Part shown: one piece after another, positions 56,449 to 64,000 of the stretch | Layout: every line of letters starts with the position of its first letter | Position numbering within the stretch: the first letter of the stretch is position 1 | Source: Roseovarius sp. 217 | GTDB lineage: Bacteria > Pseudomonadota > Alphaproteobacteria > Rhodobacterales > Rhodobacteraceae | NCBI RefSeq assembly: GCF_000152845.1 | Contig: NZ_CH902584.1 | Location: 608,620-672,619 of the forward strand | Direction: 5' to 3' | Length of the DNA stretch: 64,000 bases | Program-made: the position numbers and the translations under genes | Notes under the pieces: model-generated | Told to the model about the DNA's origin: nothing | Database searches by the model: none | Seen by the model: only the letters and a program-made list of their open reading frames with translations

Positions 56449-56477
56449 ACAGCCCCTTCGGGGGCTGTTTCTGTTTT
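56449..56477 (+). terminator. Rho-independent terminator after VPLPA gene 3
   Basis: ACAGCCCC-TTCG-GGGGCTGT (56449-56468) is a perfect stem with a TTCG tetraloop, followed by TTCTGTTTT. It lies 30 bp after the stop codon. Confidence 0.92.
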
Positions 56478-56629
56478 GAAGCGTTCCATCAGCGTTTGCG
56501 CCGCAGACCAGCGCCGACGGAGACCGCCATCGGCGATGATCTCAATCTCAGACATAAGCACATGCTTAAGGCTGTCCTTAAGCCTTCTCGGTCAGGTCAA
56601 GGTGTCCGGTCGAATTGGGGGCCAGTTCA

Positions 56630-57254
56630 TCAGGTGATAACGCATTCGGTTGGCGTCGCACGGGCAAGGACGAGGCGTGCGACCAGTCGCAGGGCTTCAG
56701 CTGTCGTGAGGCATACAGACGTCACGTAGAGCGCGGCTCGGACAAAGTCATGCGGCATTTTCGTGAAGCACCCGACTCGTTTTGTTCGGTTTCCCGAAGG
56801 CGCTGTCGCTTTGAGCGGCGGTTGAGCCGGAAAGGAAAGCGACGACGGCCATCGCCAGACCCGTTTGCCGGTGCCGGCCATGCCCGGAGCGGGCCTCGCA
56901 ATGATTGAGGCCGGACTTGTCCTTTGCCCGCAGGAAGCATTTATCGATTGTCCAACGCAAACCGACAGCTGCCGCGAGTTCATCAAGCGAGGTCTCTGCT
57001 GGCGCGAAGGCGGAGTAGTAGGCAATGCCCCCCGGATCGTGGCGGCTCCTGCGCGCCAGCATCCAGCGGTCCGATCCATACACGGCGTCAGCCAGAACAC
57101 AGCGGCAAGGAGTGCCCTCATCGAGACGGCCGGCAAACATCCCTCGCGCCATCGTGGGCTTGGTGGCGAAGCAGATCGCCTCGGAAACATGGGTCTTTGC
57201 CCGGCGCGTCTCATCCCCGGCCCAGGCTTTCAGCAAATACAGATGCCGGTCGAC
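56630..57254 (-). pseudogene. IS701-family transposase, internally deleted and frameshifted
   Basis: On the minus strand DRHLYLLKAWAGDETRRAKT, AICFATKPTMARGMFAGRLD and CVLADAVYGSDR match the N-terminal half of IS701 transposases. The frame then jumps to RRSRHDPGGIAYYSAFAP and VGLRWTIDKCFLRAKDKSGL (the catalytic Glu region), skipping about 60-80 residues. The C-terminal LTTAEALRLVARLVLARATP is in another frame. No activity expected. The interval 56478-56629 holds no gene. Confidence 0.75.
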
Positions 57255-57261
57255 ACGCGCA

Positions 57262-57471
57262 TGACCAGCCCGCAATCCAACGGCATGTTGGATGCATTCG
57301 TGGAAACGCTCTCGCGCGACCGCGTCCGCGTCAACCCGCTGCCCGATGCCAAAACCGTTCTGAGATTGATAGGAGACTGGATCGAGGATTATAACGAAAG
57401 CCACCCACACAGCGGCCTTAAATGACGCTCGCCCCGCGAGTTGATCAAGACCGAAACCGAAACCGCTTAGA
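57262..57471 (+). mobile_element. IS3-family OrfB, C-terminal fragment
   Basis: TSPQSNGMLDAFVETLSRDR and VRVNPLPDAKTVLRLIGDWI, then EDYNESHPHSGLK, are the final part of an IS3 OrfB including the catalytic Glu region. A TGA follows SGLK where ATG is usual, then RSPRELIKTETETA. The ORF that starts at 57478 begins inside the IS end. Confidence 0.75.
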
Positions 57472-57522
57472 TGTCCGATGAAACAGGGGCTGGATCAGAC
57501 TCAAACAAGAATAGGCTCTATT

Positions 57523-58113
57523 ATGATAAAACTCCCCGAAGACGTTTCCCAAGCCCCATCGCTTGAGATTGCTGCGGACCGCCTTGGGCAAATCCTCGGC
57601 CTTCAGAAACCCGCACCGTTAGATGCCACTCAACGTGCGCTAGACAACCCTCTTTACGCGCGAGCATTGCTGACAGCGCGGAAAATGCCTGCCGTCCTCT
57701 GGCAACTATTGGTCGCACCAGAAACGGTAAATATTGCGCCACTGGCCGGGATAGAACGAAAGCCGCCACCAGCCTCCAACCTCCAGATCATGGCCAAGGC
57801 GGCGGCGGCAACTCTCAAATGGGGGGCAGAAGGTTTAAAACATGCCGAACCTTGGGTCATAGAGCGCCGTCTTGCGGCCTGCAGCCGCTGCGAGTTCCAG
57901 ACAGAGGCCCCCGACACATTGATCTATCGCGGGGCAAAAGTGGTGGTTGGAAAAGATGCGAAAATCTGCGAGCAATGCGACTGTCTGACAAATACAAAAG
58001 CCGCTCTTGCAATAGAACACTGCCCTGCGAAAGACTTGGCAAATCCTGAACTTTCGCGCTGGCAGGAACCGTGGGTCGATACAGCTAAGCTTTCCAAGTG
58101 GCCTTGGCGTTAA
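57523..58113 (+). CDS. Cysteine-rich protein of unknown function (zinc-ribbon-like C terminus)
   Basis: A 196-residue protein starting MIKLPEDVSQAPSLEIAADR; an earlier in-frame ATG (57478) lies in IS sequence. The N-terminal part is helical and alanine-rich. The C-terminal part carries six cysteines: CSRC, then CEQCDC, then EHCP, with a lysine between (NTKAALAIEHCP). This CxxC…CxxCxC…CP spacing resembles small zinc-binding modules found in many uncharacterised and phage-type proteins. I do not recognise a defined function. It is isolated between IS remnants and may be cargo of one of them. Confidence 0.65.
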   Translation: MIKLPEDVSQAPSLEIAADRLGQILGLQKPAPLDATQRALDNPLYARALLTARKMPAVLWQLLVAPETVNIAPLAGIERKPPPASNLQIMAKAAAATLKWGAEGLKHAEPWVIERRLAACSRCEFQTEAPDTLIYRGAKVVVGKDAKICEQCDCLTNTKAALAIEHCPAKDLANPELSRWQEPWVDTAKLSKWPWR

Positions 58114-58161
58114 TGGCGGAGCTACTGCCGTGGAATTTTGGCAAGTGAAGCACTGCTTGCG

Positions 58162-58404
58162 TTAGGCTGAACGAAACACGAAATTATCCTCGGGCAACAT
58201 ATTACGCCAATCAAATCTCTTCTCGGTCGGCTTGGGATAAGCCGGAGTGCTACGCGGCACTACTGTATTGGCCATCGAGATGTTGTCATCGGATCGTTTG
58301 ATTAACATATGAAAAAGTGCCGCGCGCGTACCCATAAGATGGTCAGGCACACGTGTCGCCAAAGCACAATTCAACTCTGGTAATATTGAGTTTTTGTCGT
58401 ACAT
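58162..58404 (-). CDS. Small hypothetical protein (doubtful)
   Basis: An 80-residue frame with no recognised motif and no signal peptide. A weak GACCAGG precedes the ATG. Composition is ordinary and no longer frame overlaps, but nothing beyond an open frame supports it; 58114-58440 is otherwise empty. Confidence 0.3.
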   Translation of the reverse strand: MYDKNSILPELNCALATRVPDHLMGTRAALFHMLIKRSDDNISMANTVVPRSTPAYPKPTEKRFDWRNMLPEDNFVFRSA

Positions 58405-58531
58405 CCTGGTCGCCCACTTTAGGTCTGCTCTTATTTATACCTAGGAACTTGTCAAAAAAATGGCGCCAGTGATTGCTTCCTCATCATTGCTTGAGACTGT
58501 TGAACAGGGAATTGTCGGCCCGGTCTTGCAG

Positions 58532-58610
58532 TCACTGTCTTGCTGTTCTGACTGCGTGCGTCGTCTTGGAGCCTTCGTGACGTATCTGTCCCATAGCGCT
58601 TCTTTCCATG
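58532..58610 (-). mobile_element. IS481-family transposase, second N-terminal scrap
   Basis: From ATG 58594 the minus strand reads GQIRHEGSKTTHAVRTARQ and stops, an eroded relative of the IS481 start seen at 16948-17040. The DNA on both sides of the start (KEALW-type upstream frame) is also similar between the two sites. Confidence 0.55.
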
Positions 58611-58708
58611 CTTGGGAAAAAATCGCACCAGCACATCCCGGGACCAAACACCCAGGGCTGGGGGCAGAACAAGGTTGATTACCTGGCCTCTAAAGAAGAG
58701 GCGTAGAC

Positions 58709-58969
58709 CTAGTGGAAAAATACGAAATGATCCAGGTCCGCAAGTTTGGTAAATTGAGTGTTGAGCGTGTCCAGTTTCGGATGCTTGGTGCTCTGGGCTT
58801 CTTCACGTACCGAATGAAAGGTTCCTTTTTCACGTACCGATCGAAAGGTTAAAGCCCCGGCTTCTTCCTCTCTCTGCGGCACTGGGATTGATTTCAATGT
58901 GTCCAGAAGGCACCGGATCGAACGCAGTTCATCGCCAGCCTGCCGAAGTTTGGTTTCTAAGTCATCCAT
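58709..58969 (-). CDS. Small coiled-coil protein (hypothetical)
   Basis: An 86-residue frame starting DDLETKLRQAGDELRSIRCL, with a heptad-like first 30 residues. GGGAAG lies about five bases before the ATG. The part TFRSVREKGTFHSVREEAQ contains a short internal duplication. No family recognised; may be a real accessory gene or chance. Confidence 0.35.
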   Translation of the reverse strand: MDDLETKLRQAGDELRSIRCLLDTLKSIPVPQREEEAGALTFRSVREKGTFHSVREEAQSTKHPKLDTLNTQFTKLADLDHFVFFH

Positions 58970-59679
58970 TGTCTTCCCAGAAAATTAAAACTCCCTAGTC
59001 TGCTTCCTATGCTGGCGGTGCTAAGTCCAGATACTTTGCACGATTGCGCCTTCATCGGCGTGAAACTTCTTATTTTTGCGCCTTATCGTGTGTGGTGCCA
59101 CCAAGGGCCGCCCCTGGCCTGCCCCCATCGAGTGGTCCGATATGAATGTTCGTGCATGGTCGGCCTTTGGTCTATCGGGACGATGCCTTTGAGACCGCCG
59201 CCAGCTGGGTGTCGCGCGGCACTGAGATCTCGAAACGCAAGCAGTACGCGTCTGAGTCCAACGCAAAGGTCTGGCTTGCGATCTGGGTTGCGCCTGTCCC
59301 TTGCCTCAAGACGTCGGTTGAAAACCATAAAAGGCGGATTCTTGCCGTAACCGGGATGTCGCCCGGACAAGATCCTCATTTTGGTCCTATTTGTTTGTTT
59401 TTATGACAGCTTTCGGCCTCAGAAACGCCCACGTTGAGATTTAGAAACCATCATCATTCTCGAAGTTTGGACGGTTTAAGGACGAAAAATGCGGGAAACT
59501 TGCCGACGCAAATCCGACAACTTGATGGCACGAACCTTGCACCGTAATAGTCACTCAAGGCCCACAGGCCACCTCAGAGGCAGATCTTCAACAGTTAGGA
59601 CAGTGTTTGTCCCGGCCAATCACAACCGAATGGACACGCGTAGCAATTCGCTTTGTTACGCTCGAACAGGAGTATTACC
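58970..59679 (+). other. 700-bp stretch without a convincing gene; leader of the beta-helix gene
   Basis: Several overlapping frames of 80-110 codons exist around 59009-59406, none with recognisable motifs; the region may be more transposase debris. The final 200 bases should hold the promoter of the gene at 59680, but no clear -35/-10 pair was identified. Confidence 0.4.
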
Positions 59680-61998
59680 ATGGCGATTGAAATCACCGTG
59701 TCAAGTCTTTCCAGCCTGGAAAGTGCTCTGGCAGCTGCCAAGGGCGGAGAAATAATAAAACTGTTAGACGGTTACTACGGATCCATCACACTTTCCAAGG
59801 ACTTCACTTCAAAAGTTACGATTGAGGCCATCAACCCTCACAAAGTGACTTTCAGCGACATTGATGTCCCGGGCGGATCGAACATCCATCTGGATGGGCT
59901 GATCATCGAATCTCAACCCCGCATTGATCAGAATGCTCACCATGTAACCATCTCGAACAGCATCCTCAAGAATGCTCTCTACATCCGTGACGCCGATAAT
60001 ATTGTGATTGATAACAATGATATCAGTGGCGGGCAAAACACGCTCATATTGAATGACGTTACGAACTTTACGATCACTGAGAACTATATCCATCACGCCA
60101 CAGCCGATGTCGTGCGTATTACCGGTGCATCGAAGTACGGTTTGTTCGAGAACAACACCGTGTATGATGTAGCCGCAGCACCGCTCGTTCATCCAGATCT
60201 AGTGCAGATGTTCGGTACATCCACTGGCATTCCTACCGATATCACCTTCCGCGGCAATCACCTCTACGACGATCCGACGACAGGCAGCGTCTATGCCCAA
60301 GGCTTCTTTTTTGGGGACCCGAATAACGGCGGCTACAAAAACATTCTGATCGAGAATAACCTGATAAATGTTGGTTCTCCAAACTCTATCGCAATTCATG
60401 GCGGGCAAGAGAATGTTGTGATCCAAAACAACACCCTTATCCCTTGGCCCGGTGGCGGCGGCGCGATCATTCGGCTTACCGATGCAAGAGGGTGGACTAA
60501 TGAAGGAACTACTGTCCAAGACAACATAGCAAAATCCATCCTGAACCAAACGAATGTGCCTAATGTGAGTGGTAACTATTTCTATGGTAACGATGCCGAT
60601 ATGAGCAAACTTTTCAGCGGCGATGGAAACCAATGGCAGGATTTCGTGCCAGTCGGCGGTAGTCCAATTGATCTGTCCACAGGTCTGGGTGCCAGCGACA
60701 GGCTTACCGACCTGCTGAATGGCACATCAAGTAGCGGCAGCACCCCTCCGACGCCTGAACAACCGGCACCAACCCCCGAGCCGACGCCTGAACAACCGGC
60801 ACCAACTCCCGAGGACAATACGGGCGGCACGGATCAGGGGCAAATCGACTCCTCTCTGAACGGCGTAGCATATGCGGCGATGGGCGCGCACGAATTCACT
60901 AGCGCTTCGGACGTGATTGAGGTCGCACATAACAGCAATCTGGCGTTGGACGCGGCGACGGTCTCGTTCAGTTTCAACGCTGACACCGTGTCAGGCACGC
61001 ATGGGTTGTTCTCCAAGGACGCCAGCTATTACACTGGCGGCGGCAATCATCTGGTCAGTTACATCGAAAACGGTAATTTGATCGTACGCTTTCAAGATGG
61101 CGCAAATGACGACTTCGCCCGGATCGGTGGTATCAAGGCCGATACCGACTATGATCTGCAGGTCTCCTTTGGCGATGGCAATACGTCAGTCTGGCTAAAT
61201 GGAGCGCAAGTGCACTCCGCCGATTTCTCGACGAGCTGGACCAACAATGTGGAATATCTACAGTTCGGCGCCCGCGGCTGGTCCAGTGAATCCGGTGAGG
61301 CTGGGTTCTCGAATGTTTTCGACGGAACGATTTCTGATATCATCGTAGCAGAGGGCAACCTGACCCCTGCGCAGTTCCAGAACCTACTGTCCGACGCATT
61401 GGCTGACTCAGGAACTGTGGGGGGCACCCCGACACCGGAATCGCCACCCACCGACATCATTGCCAATGTCGTTTATGAACAGGCTGCAGAACAGACGTTC
61501 ACTGGCAAAACAGGCAGTATCGTGAATCTCGAGCACGATGCCGCCTATGAGGTGCAGGAAGGCACGATCTCTTTCACCTTCAATGCCGACGACCTGCGCG
61601 GCACGCAGGGATTGTTTTCCAAAGATGCCTTCCACTACGCTGGCGGCGGAAACCATTTATCGGTTATGCTTAAGGGAGATTCGCTGTATCTTGTCTTTCA
61701 GGATGAAGACAGCGACATGGCCTTTCGAGCCCCCGGCATCACGGCAGGCCAAGACTACGACGTTCAAACATGGTTTGGAGACGGTGAAGTCGGCCTGGCT
61801 GTGAATGGCGAACTGATCGGAACCAAGGCGTTTGAGGTCGATCTAAGCCTCAATCATCAGAACTTGCAAGTTGGCGGGCTCGGGTGGACCAGTTCGAACG
61901 GCGGCGACACGATCAGCAATGCGTTTGCTGGCACGATTTCAGACCTAGTGATAATTGATCAGGCCGTATCGATCGACCATGGCGATCTGATCGTCTGA
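59680..61998 (+). CDS. Right-handed beta-helix protein with two LamG-type domains (possible polysaccharide lyase)
   Basis: A 772-residue protein; AGGAG at 59668-59672 fixes ATG 59680. Residues 1-345 are parallel beta-helix coils of pectate-lyase/polysaccharide-lyase type (NNDISGGQNTLILNDVTNFT, ENNTVYDVAAAPLVHPDLVQ). A PT-rich linker (TPEQPAPTPEPTPEQPAPTP) follows, then two LamG/concanavalin-like domains (about 400-570 and 595-770) sharing LFSKDA-YY-GGGNHL. The start AIEITVSSLSSLESALAAAK is the pectate-lyase N-terminal coil. There is no N-terminal signal peptide and no RTX repeat; secretion is probably type I or unusual. It may cleave or bind an exopolysaccharide. Flanked by IS remnants. The catalytic residues could not be fixed. 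Confidence 0.82.
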   Translation: MAIEITVSSLSSLESALAAAKGGEIIKLLDGYYGSITLSKDFTSKVTIEAINPHKVTFSDIDVPGGSNIHLDGLIIESQPRIDQNAHHVTISNSILKNALYIRDADNIVIDNNDISGGQNTLILNDVTNFTITENYIHHATADVVRITGASKYGLFENNTVYDVAAAPLVHPDLVQMFGTSTGIPTDITFRGNHLYDDPTTGSVYAQGFFFGDPNNGGYKNILIENNLINVGSPNSIAIHGGQENVVIQNNTLIPWPGGGGAIIRLTDARGWTNEGTTVQDNIAKSILNQTNVPNVSGNYFYGNDADMSKLFSGDGNQWQDFVPVGGSPIDLSTGLGASDRLTDLLNGTSSSGSTPPTPEQPAPTPEPTPEQPAPTPEDNTGGTDQGQIDSSLNGVAYAAMGAHEFTSASDVIEVAHNSNLALDAATVSFSFNADTVSGTHGLFSKDASYYTGGGNHLVSYIENGNLIVRFQDGANDDFARIGGIKADTDYDLQVSFGDGNTSVWLNGAQVHSADFSTSWTNNVEYLQFGARGWSSESGEAGFSNVFDGTISDIIVAEGNLTPAQFQNLLSDALADSGTVGGTPTPESPPTDIIANVVYEQAAEQTFTGKTGSIVNLEHDAAYEVQEGTISFTFNADDLRGTQGLFSKDAFHYAGGGNHLSVMLKGDSLYLVFQDEDSDMAFRAPGITAGQDYDVQTWFGDGEVGLAVNGELIGTKAFEVDLSLNHQNLQVGGLGWTSSNGGDTISNAFAGTISDLVIIDQAVSIDHGDLIV

Positions 61999-62024
61999 TA
62001 CCGGTCAAGTCGTTCCAAAAAGGA

Positions 62025-62056
62025 TAGACCGCCGCGGGCACACCGTTGGCGGTCTA
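62025..62056 (+). terminator. Inverted repeat after the beta-helix gene
   Basis: TAGACCGCC (62025-62033) and GGCGGTCTA (62048-62056) are exact complements with a 14-base loop, 27 bp after the stop. No T run follows, so it is a weak or non-canonical terminator. Confidence 0.5.
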
Positions 62057-62125
62057 AGTGAAATGCCCCTGGATTTGTAGATGCTTTGCTTGGTGAGTTT
62101 GCTCCATAATACCGCCGATTTGATC

Positions 62126-62430
62126 CGACAGGCCTAGGCCGACAGCGGCAAACTCTATGGCTATCGCAAGCTCGCCGACGATCTGCGCGATCACGGCGAG
62201 ACCTGTTCAGAGAACCGTGTTGCGCGTTTGGTCTGCCTGGCTGGAACTGCCGCGCAGATTGGCGACAAGCGCCGACCGGGGCGATACGGAGGCAAGCCTG
62301 CTGTGCTCGCTGACAACGCGCTGAACCGACAGTTCGAAGTCGCTGCGCCCGGCATGGTTTGGGTGACAGATATCACCTGCGTCAAGACTCACGAGGGCTG
62401 GCTCTGCCTGTCCGTTGTCATTGATCTGTT
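62126..62430 (+). mobile_element. IS3-family OrfB, N-terminal/central fragment
   Basis: SGKLYGYRKLADDLRDHGET, QIGDKRRPGRYGGKPAVLAD and GMVWVTDITCVKTHEGWLCL then SVVIDLF match the HTH-21 and first rve part of IS3 OrfB with the first catalytic Asp (TDIT). An upstream TAG interrupts the frame. The match stops after VIDLF, where the 20-mer repeat 62431-62450 begins. Confidence 0.75.
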
Positions 62431-63359
62431 CCAAACGTGCTGACGTCAGAACCTAGCCCGAAGGACCGCACCGGAGCGCGAACGGACCGTCGATACTCGG
62501 ACGGGCTCATATGCCGCTTTTTGAGAAATACCCGAGCTAGCACTTGGTTGGACGAATATCCGACCTCCAGAGCGATCTCCGTGACGGACAGGTCTGTTTG
62601 TTCGAGGAGTTCGCAAGTTTTTTCCATTCTCAGTTGCGTCAGGTAGACCCGTGGCGGCACACCGAGGCTCTGCTTGAACATTCGGGCAAAATGAAAGGGT
62701 GAGAGGTGCACCTCGGCAGCCAACTCATCCAGACTGATGTCTTCCGAGAGCCGCATATGCATAAGCTCGATACAACGCCGCTTCGCCCAAGGCGCGAGAC
62801 CGCCCTTTGTCGGCGCAATTGATGCACCGCCCAATCGGCACAGCCCGGCGAGGATCTCGCAACCCGCAGCGCGCGCCAACAGACGCGACGGAGGGCCTTC
62901 TTCTTCACAAATTGACCAAAGGTTCCGTAGCGCTGACTGGATGGCCGGCGTGGTGTACGCTTTGCTGTATATATCCAGGCCGCCGAACGAGAACTTGCCA
63001 TCAGCGACTTCATCGAGCACGCTTTGCCATTGCGCCAAGGGGAATGCGAAGCTGCGAATGTGATGACTGGTATCGACCCTGGAATAATTGGCAAAGTTCG
63101 GTGCAGCGAGAACAAAGCCGCCCCTTTTGGTCGTGACGTCGAAATGCCCACCTCCGAGGTTGGCACTGATATGGCTACCGCCGAACAAATCCTGATGCAG
63201 GACGAGATCGGGGACAGCCGGGTCATACATTTTCTTGGCCGGTTGCGTTGCCTCAATCATGTTGAGGATTCCGCCAGAGGATTTCATCACTTGCACATCG
63301 GGCGCGCGAGGGCCTTGCTTGTACCATTGGGCAAAAGATGAATAGGCGGGCATCGTCAT
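62418..63359 (-). CDS. AraC family transcriptional regulator
   Basis: A 313-residue regulator: an N-terminal AraC-binding cupin-like domain (VLHQDLFGGSHISANLGGGH region) and a C-terminal double helix-turn-helix, SLDELAAEVHLSPFHFARMF and LSVTEIALEVGYSSNQVLAR, with QSLGVPPRVYLTQLRMEKTC between. The terminal residues after RSFGLG come from the IS repeat at 62431-62450, so the native end was slightly changed, beyond the HTH. The adaptor gene lies 108 bp upstream on the same strand, suggesting it controls the efflux genes. Confidence 0.88.
   Translation of the reverse strand: MTMPAYSSFAQWYKQGPRAPDVQVMKSSGGILNMIEATQPAKKMYDPAVPDLVLHQDLFGGSHISANLGGGHFDVTTKRGGFVLAAPNFANYSRVDTSHHIRSFAFPLAQWQSVLDEVADGKFSFGGLDIYSKAYTTPAIQSALRNLWSICEEEGPPSRLLARAAGCEILAGLCRLGGASIAPTKGGLAPWAKRRCIELMHMRLSEDISLDELAAEVHLSPFHFARMFKQSLGVPPRVYLTQLRMEKTCELLEQTDLSVTEIALEVGYSSNQVLARVFLKKRHMSPSEYRRSVRAPVRSFGLGSDVSTFGTDQ
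62431..62450. repeat. 20-bp repeat, probable IS terminal repeat (right copy)
   Basis: Identical to 54461-54480. It directly follows the OrfB fragment and reaches into the 3' end of the AraC gene, encoding its last residues (SDVSTFG). Confidence 0.6.
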
Positions 63360-63467
63360 GTGATATCTCTCATTGCGAAGTTTTCAGCAGCGGATTGTGA
63401 GGGGTCGACTGAAACTTTGTGCTGTGGGCTCCCTCGAAAATTCCCGTCCCGCTTCGGGTGTCCAGGC

Positions 63468-64000
63468 TCATTCGTCCGCCTCCGTGGAGCCCACGGTCGA
63501 AAGGACCGTGACCGACATGCCCGGTCTCAGCAGTGCGTCGGGGTTCGGGAAACGTGCCCATACGGTGACGGTGTCGGTCTCCGCATCAACTTCGGCGCTC
63601 TCCGCATGTGGAATCGCCTCTCCGGGATAGACCCTACCTCCGGGCAGTTGCAGGCGCACTTTGACGTGTTGCAACAACTGTGCAGCCGTTGCAGCGCTTG
63701 TTGCCTCCAGCGCCGCAAGCCGCTCGGAATATGGGGTGCGGTAGGCAACAACCGCCGGGTCGAACGCTACGATCCTGCCAAGCGACGGTCCGGCTTCAGC
63801 CTCGAGGAACGCTCCAACTGCGACTGCAGGCGGAGAAATAAGGCCAGAGATCGGAGCCCTGATGATCGCGCGCTCAAGATCAAGGGCGGCCCTTCGCCGC
63901 TCAGCCATCGCAAGAGCAACAGCTGCCTTGGCCATTGCCTTTTCAGTGCGCGCAGGACCGAGCGAAGCATCTGCGGCGATTCCGCGGACGTGCAGCGCCT
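63468..64000 (-). CDS. RND-type efflux membrane-fusion protein (HlyD/AcrA family), partial
   Basis: The frame is open through the right edge of the window, so the N terminus lies outside. Visible are the coiled-coil hairpin end (AKAAVALAMAERRRAALDLE), the lipoyl-like half IIRAPISGLISPPAVAVGAF, the beta-barrel region and AEVDAETDTVTVWARFPNPD then LLRPGMSVTVLST near the C terminus, which is family-typical. It links an inner-membrane pump to an outer-membrane channel in the periplasm. The final residues STVGSTEADE end at 63468; the pump gene is presumably beyond the window or absent. Confidence 0.85.
   Translation of the reverse strand, partial: ALHVRGIAADASLGPARTEKAMAKAAVALAMAERRRAALDLERAIIRAPISGLISPPAVAVGAFLEAEAGPSLGRIVAFDPAVVAYRTPYSERLAALEATSAATAAQLLQHVKVRLQLPGGRVYPGEAIPHAESAEVDAETDTVTVWARFPNPDALLRPGMSVTVLSTVGSTEADE

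Noticed and set aside
59009..59406. Overlapping 80-110 codon frames
   Set aside because: No conserved motif, mutually overlapping on both strands and without convincing ribosome-binding sites.
54461..62450. Prophage or integrative element bounded by att sites
   Set aside because: The 20-mer copies fit IS ends; no phage structural genes, intact integrase or tRNA lie within the interval.

Overview
This window looks like a chromosomal segment of an alphaproteobacterium, most likely a marine Rhodobacteraceae (Roseobacter-group) strain. The evidence is the 23S-5S-tRNA-fMet order at the left end, an XrtD-type exosortase with VPLPA-CTERM substrates, the IS family mix and the moderately high GC. This assignment is inferred from gene content, not from a search.

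Layout. (1) 1-1006: the 3' end of an rRNA operon. A decayed serine recombinase overlaps the tRNA and is cut by a decayed IS3-family element (to about 2.3 kb). (2) 2.9-16.8 kb: an acyl-CoA/organic-acid catabolic island with a LysR regulator. It contains a beta-hydroxyacid dehydrogenase, enoyl-CoA hydratase, aldehyde dehydrogenase, ketopantoate-reductase-like protein, PhzF, RidA, aminotransferase, CitF, CaiB and an EthD-like protein. The island is decaying: dctM, citE, tctA and a second phzF are all broken. (3) 16.8-17.1 kb: IS110 and IS481 scraps. (4) 17.2-36.8 kb: polysaccharide genes (glycosyltransferases, O-antigen-polymerase-like protein, sulfotransferase, flippase, PssD/PssE pair). Among them is a 2010-residue surface-type protein holding two apparently perfect 1269-bp tandem repeats. 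(5) 36.8-50.5 kb: rhomboid protease, acyltransferase, exosortase XrtD, outer-membrane barrel, Wza-like exporter, PrsT-like TPR protein, ExoY-like initiating transferase, secretion-type ATPase, a frameshifted chain-length determinant, CpsD-like kinase and a GT2. (6) 50.5-56.5 kb: three VPLPA-CTERM proteins, a large unknown protein, a truncated resolvase and a small membrane protein. (7) 56.6-62.5 kb: an IS graveyard around a Cys-rich unknown protein, then a secreted-type beta-helix/LamG protein. (8) 62.4-64 kb: an AraC regulator and the end of an RND-type membrane-fusion protein.

How the genes fit together. Regions 4-6 contain most parts of a Wzy-type exopolysaccharide pathway: initiation (ExoY-like), glycosyltransferases, flippase, polymerase, chain-length control and kinase, export (Wza) and decoration (sulfotransferase, acyltransferase). 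The pathway is coupled to a protein-sorting system in which XrtD would process the VPLPA-CTERM tails of three envelope proteins encoded nearby. The LamG-rich and beta-helix proteins could bind or cleave such a polymer. The frameshift in the chain-length determinant is the one visible lesion in this pathway; if real rather than a sequencing error, it should alter or abolish polymer-length control.
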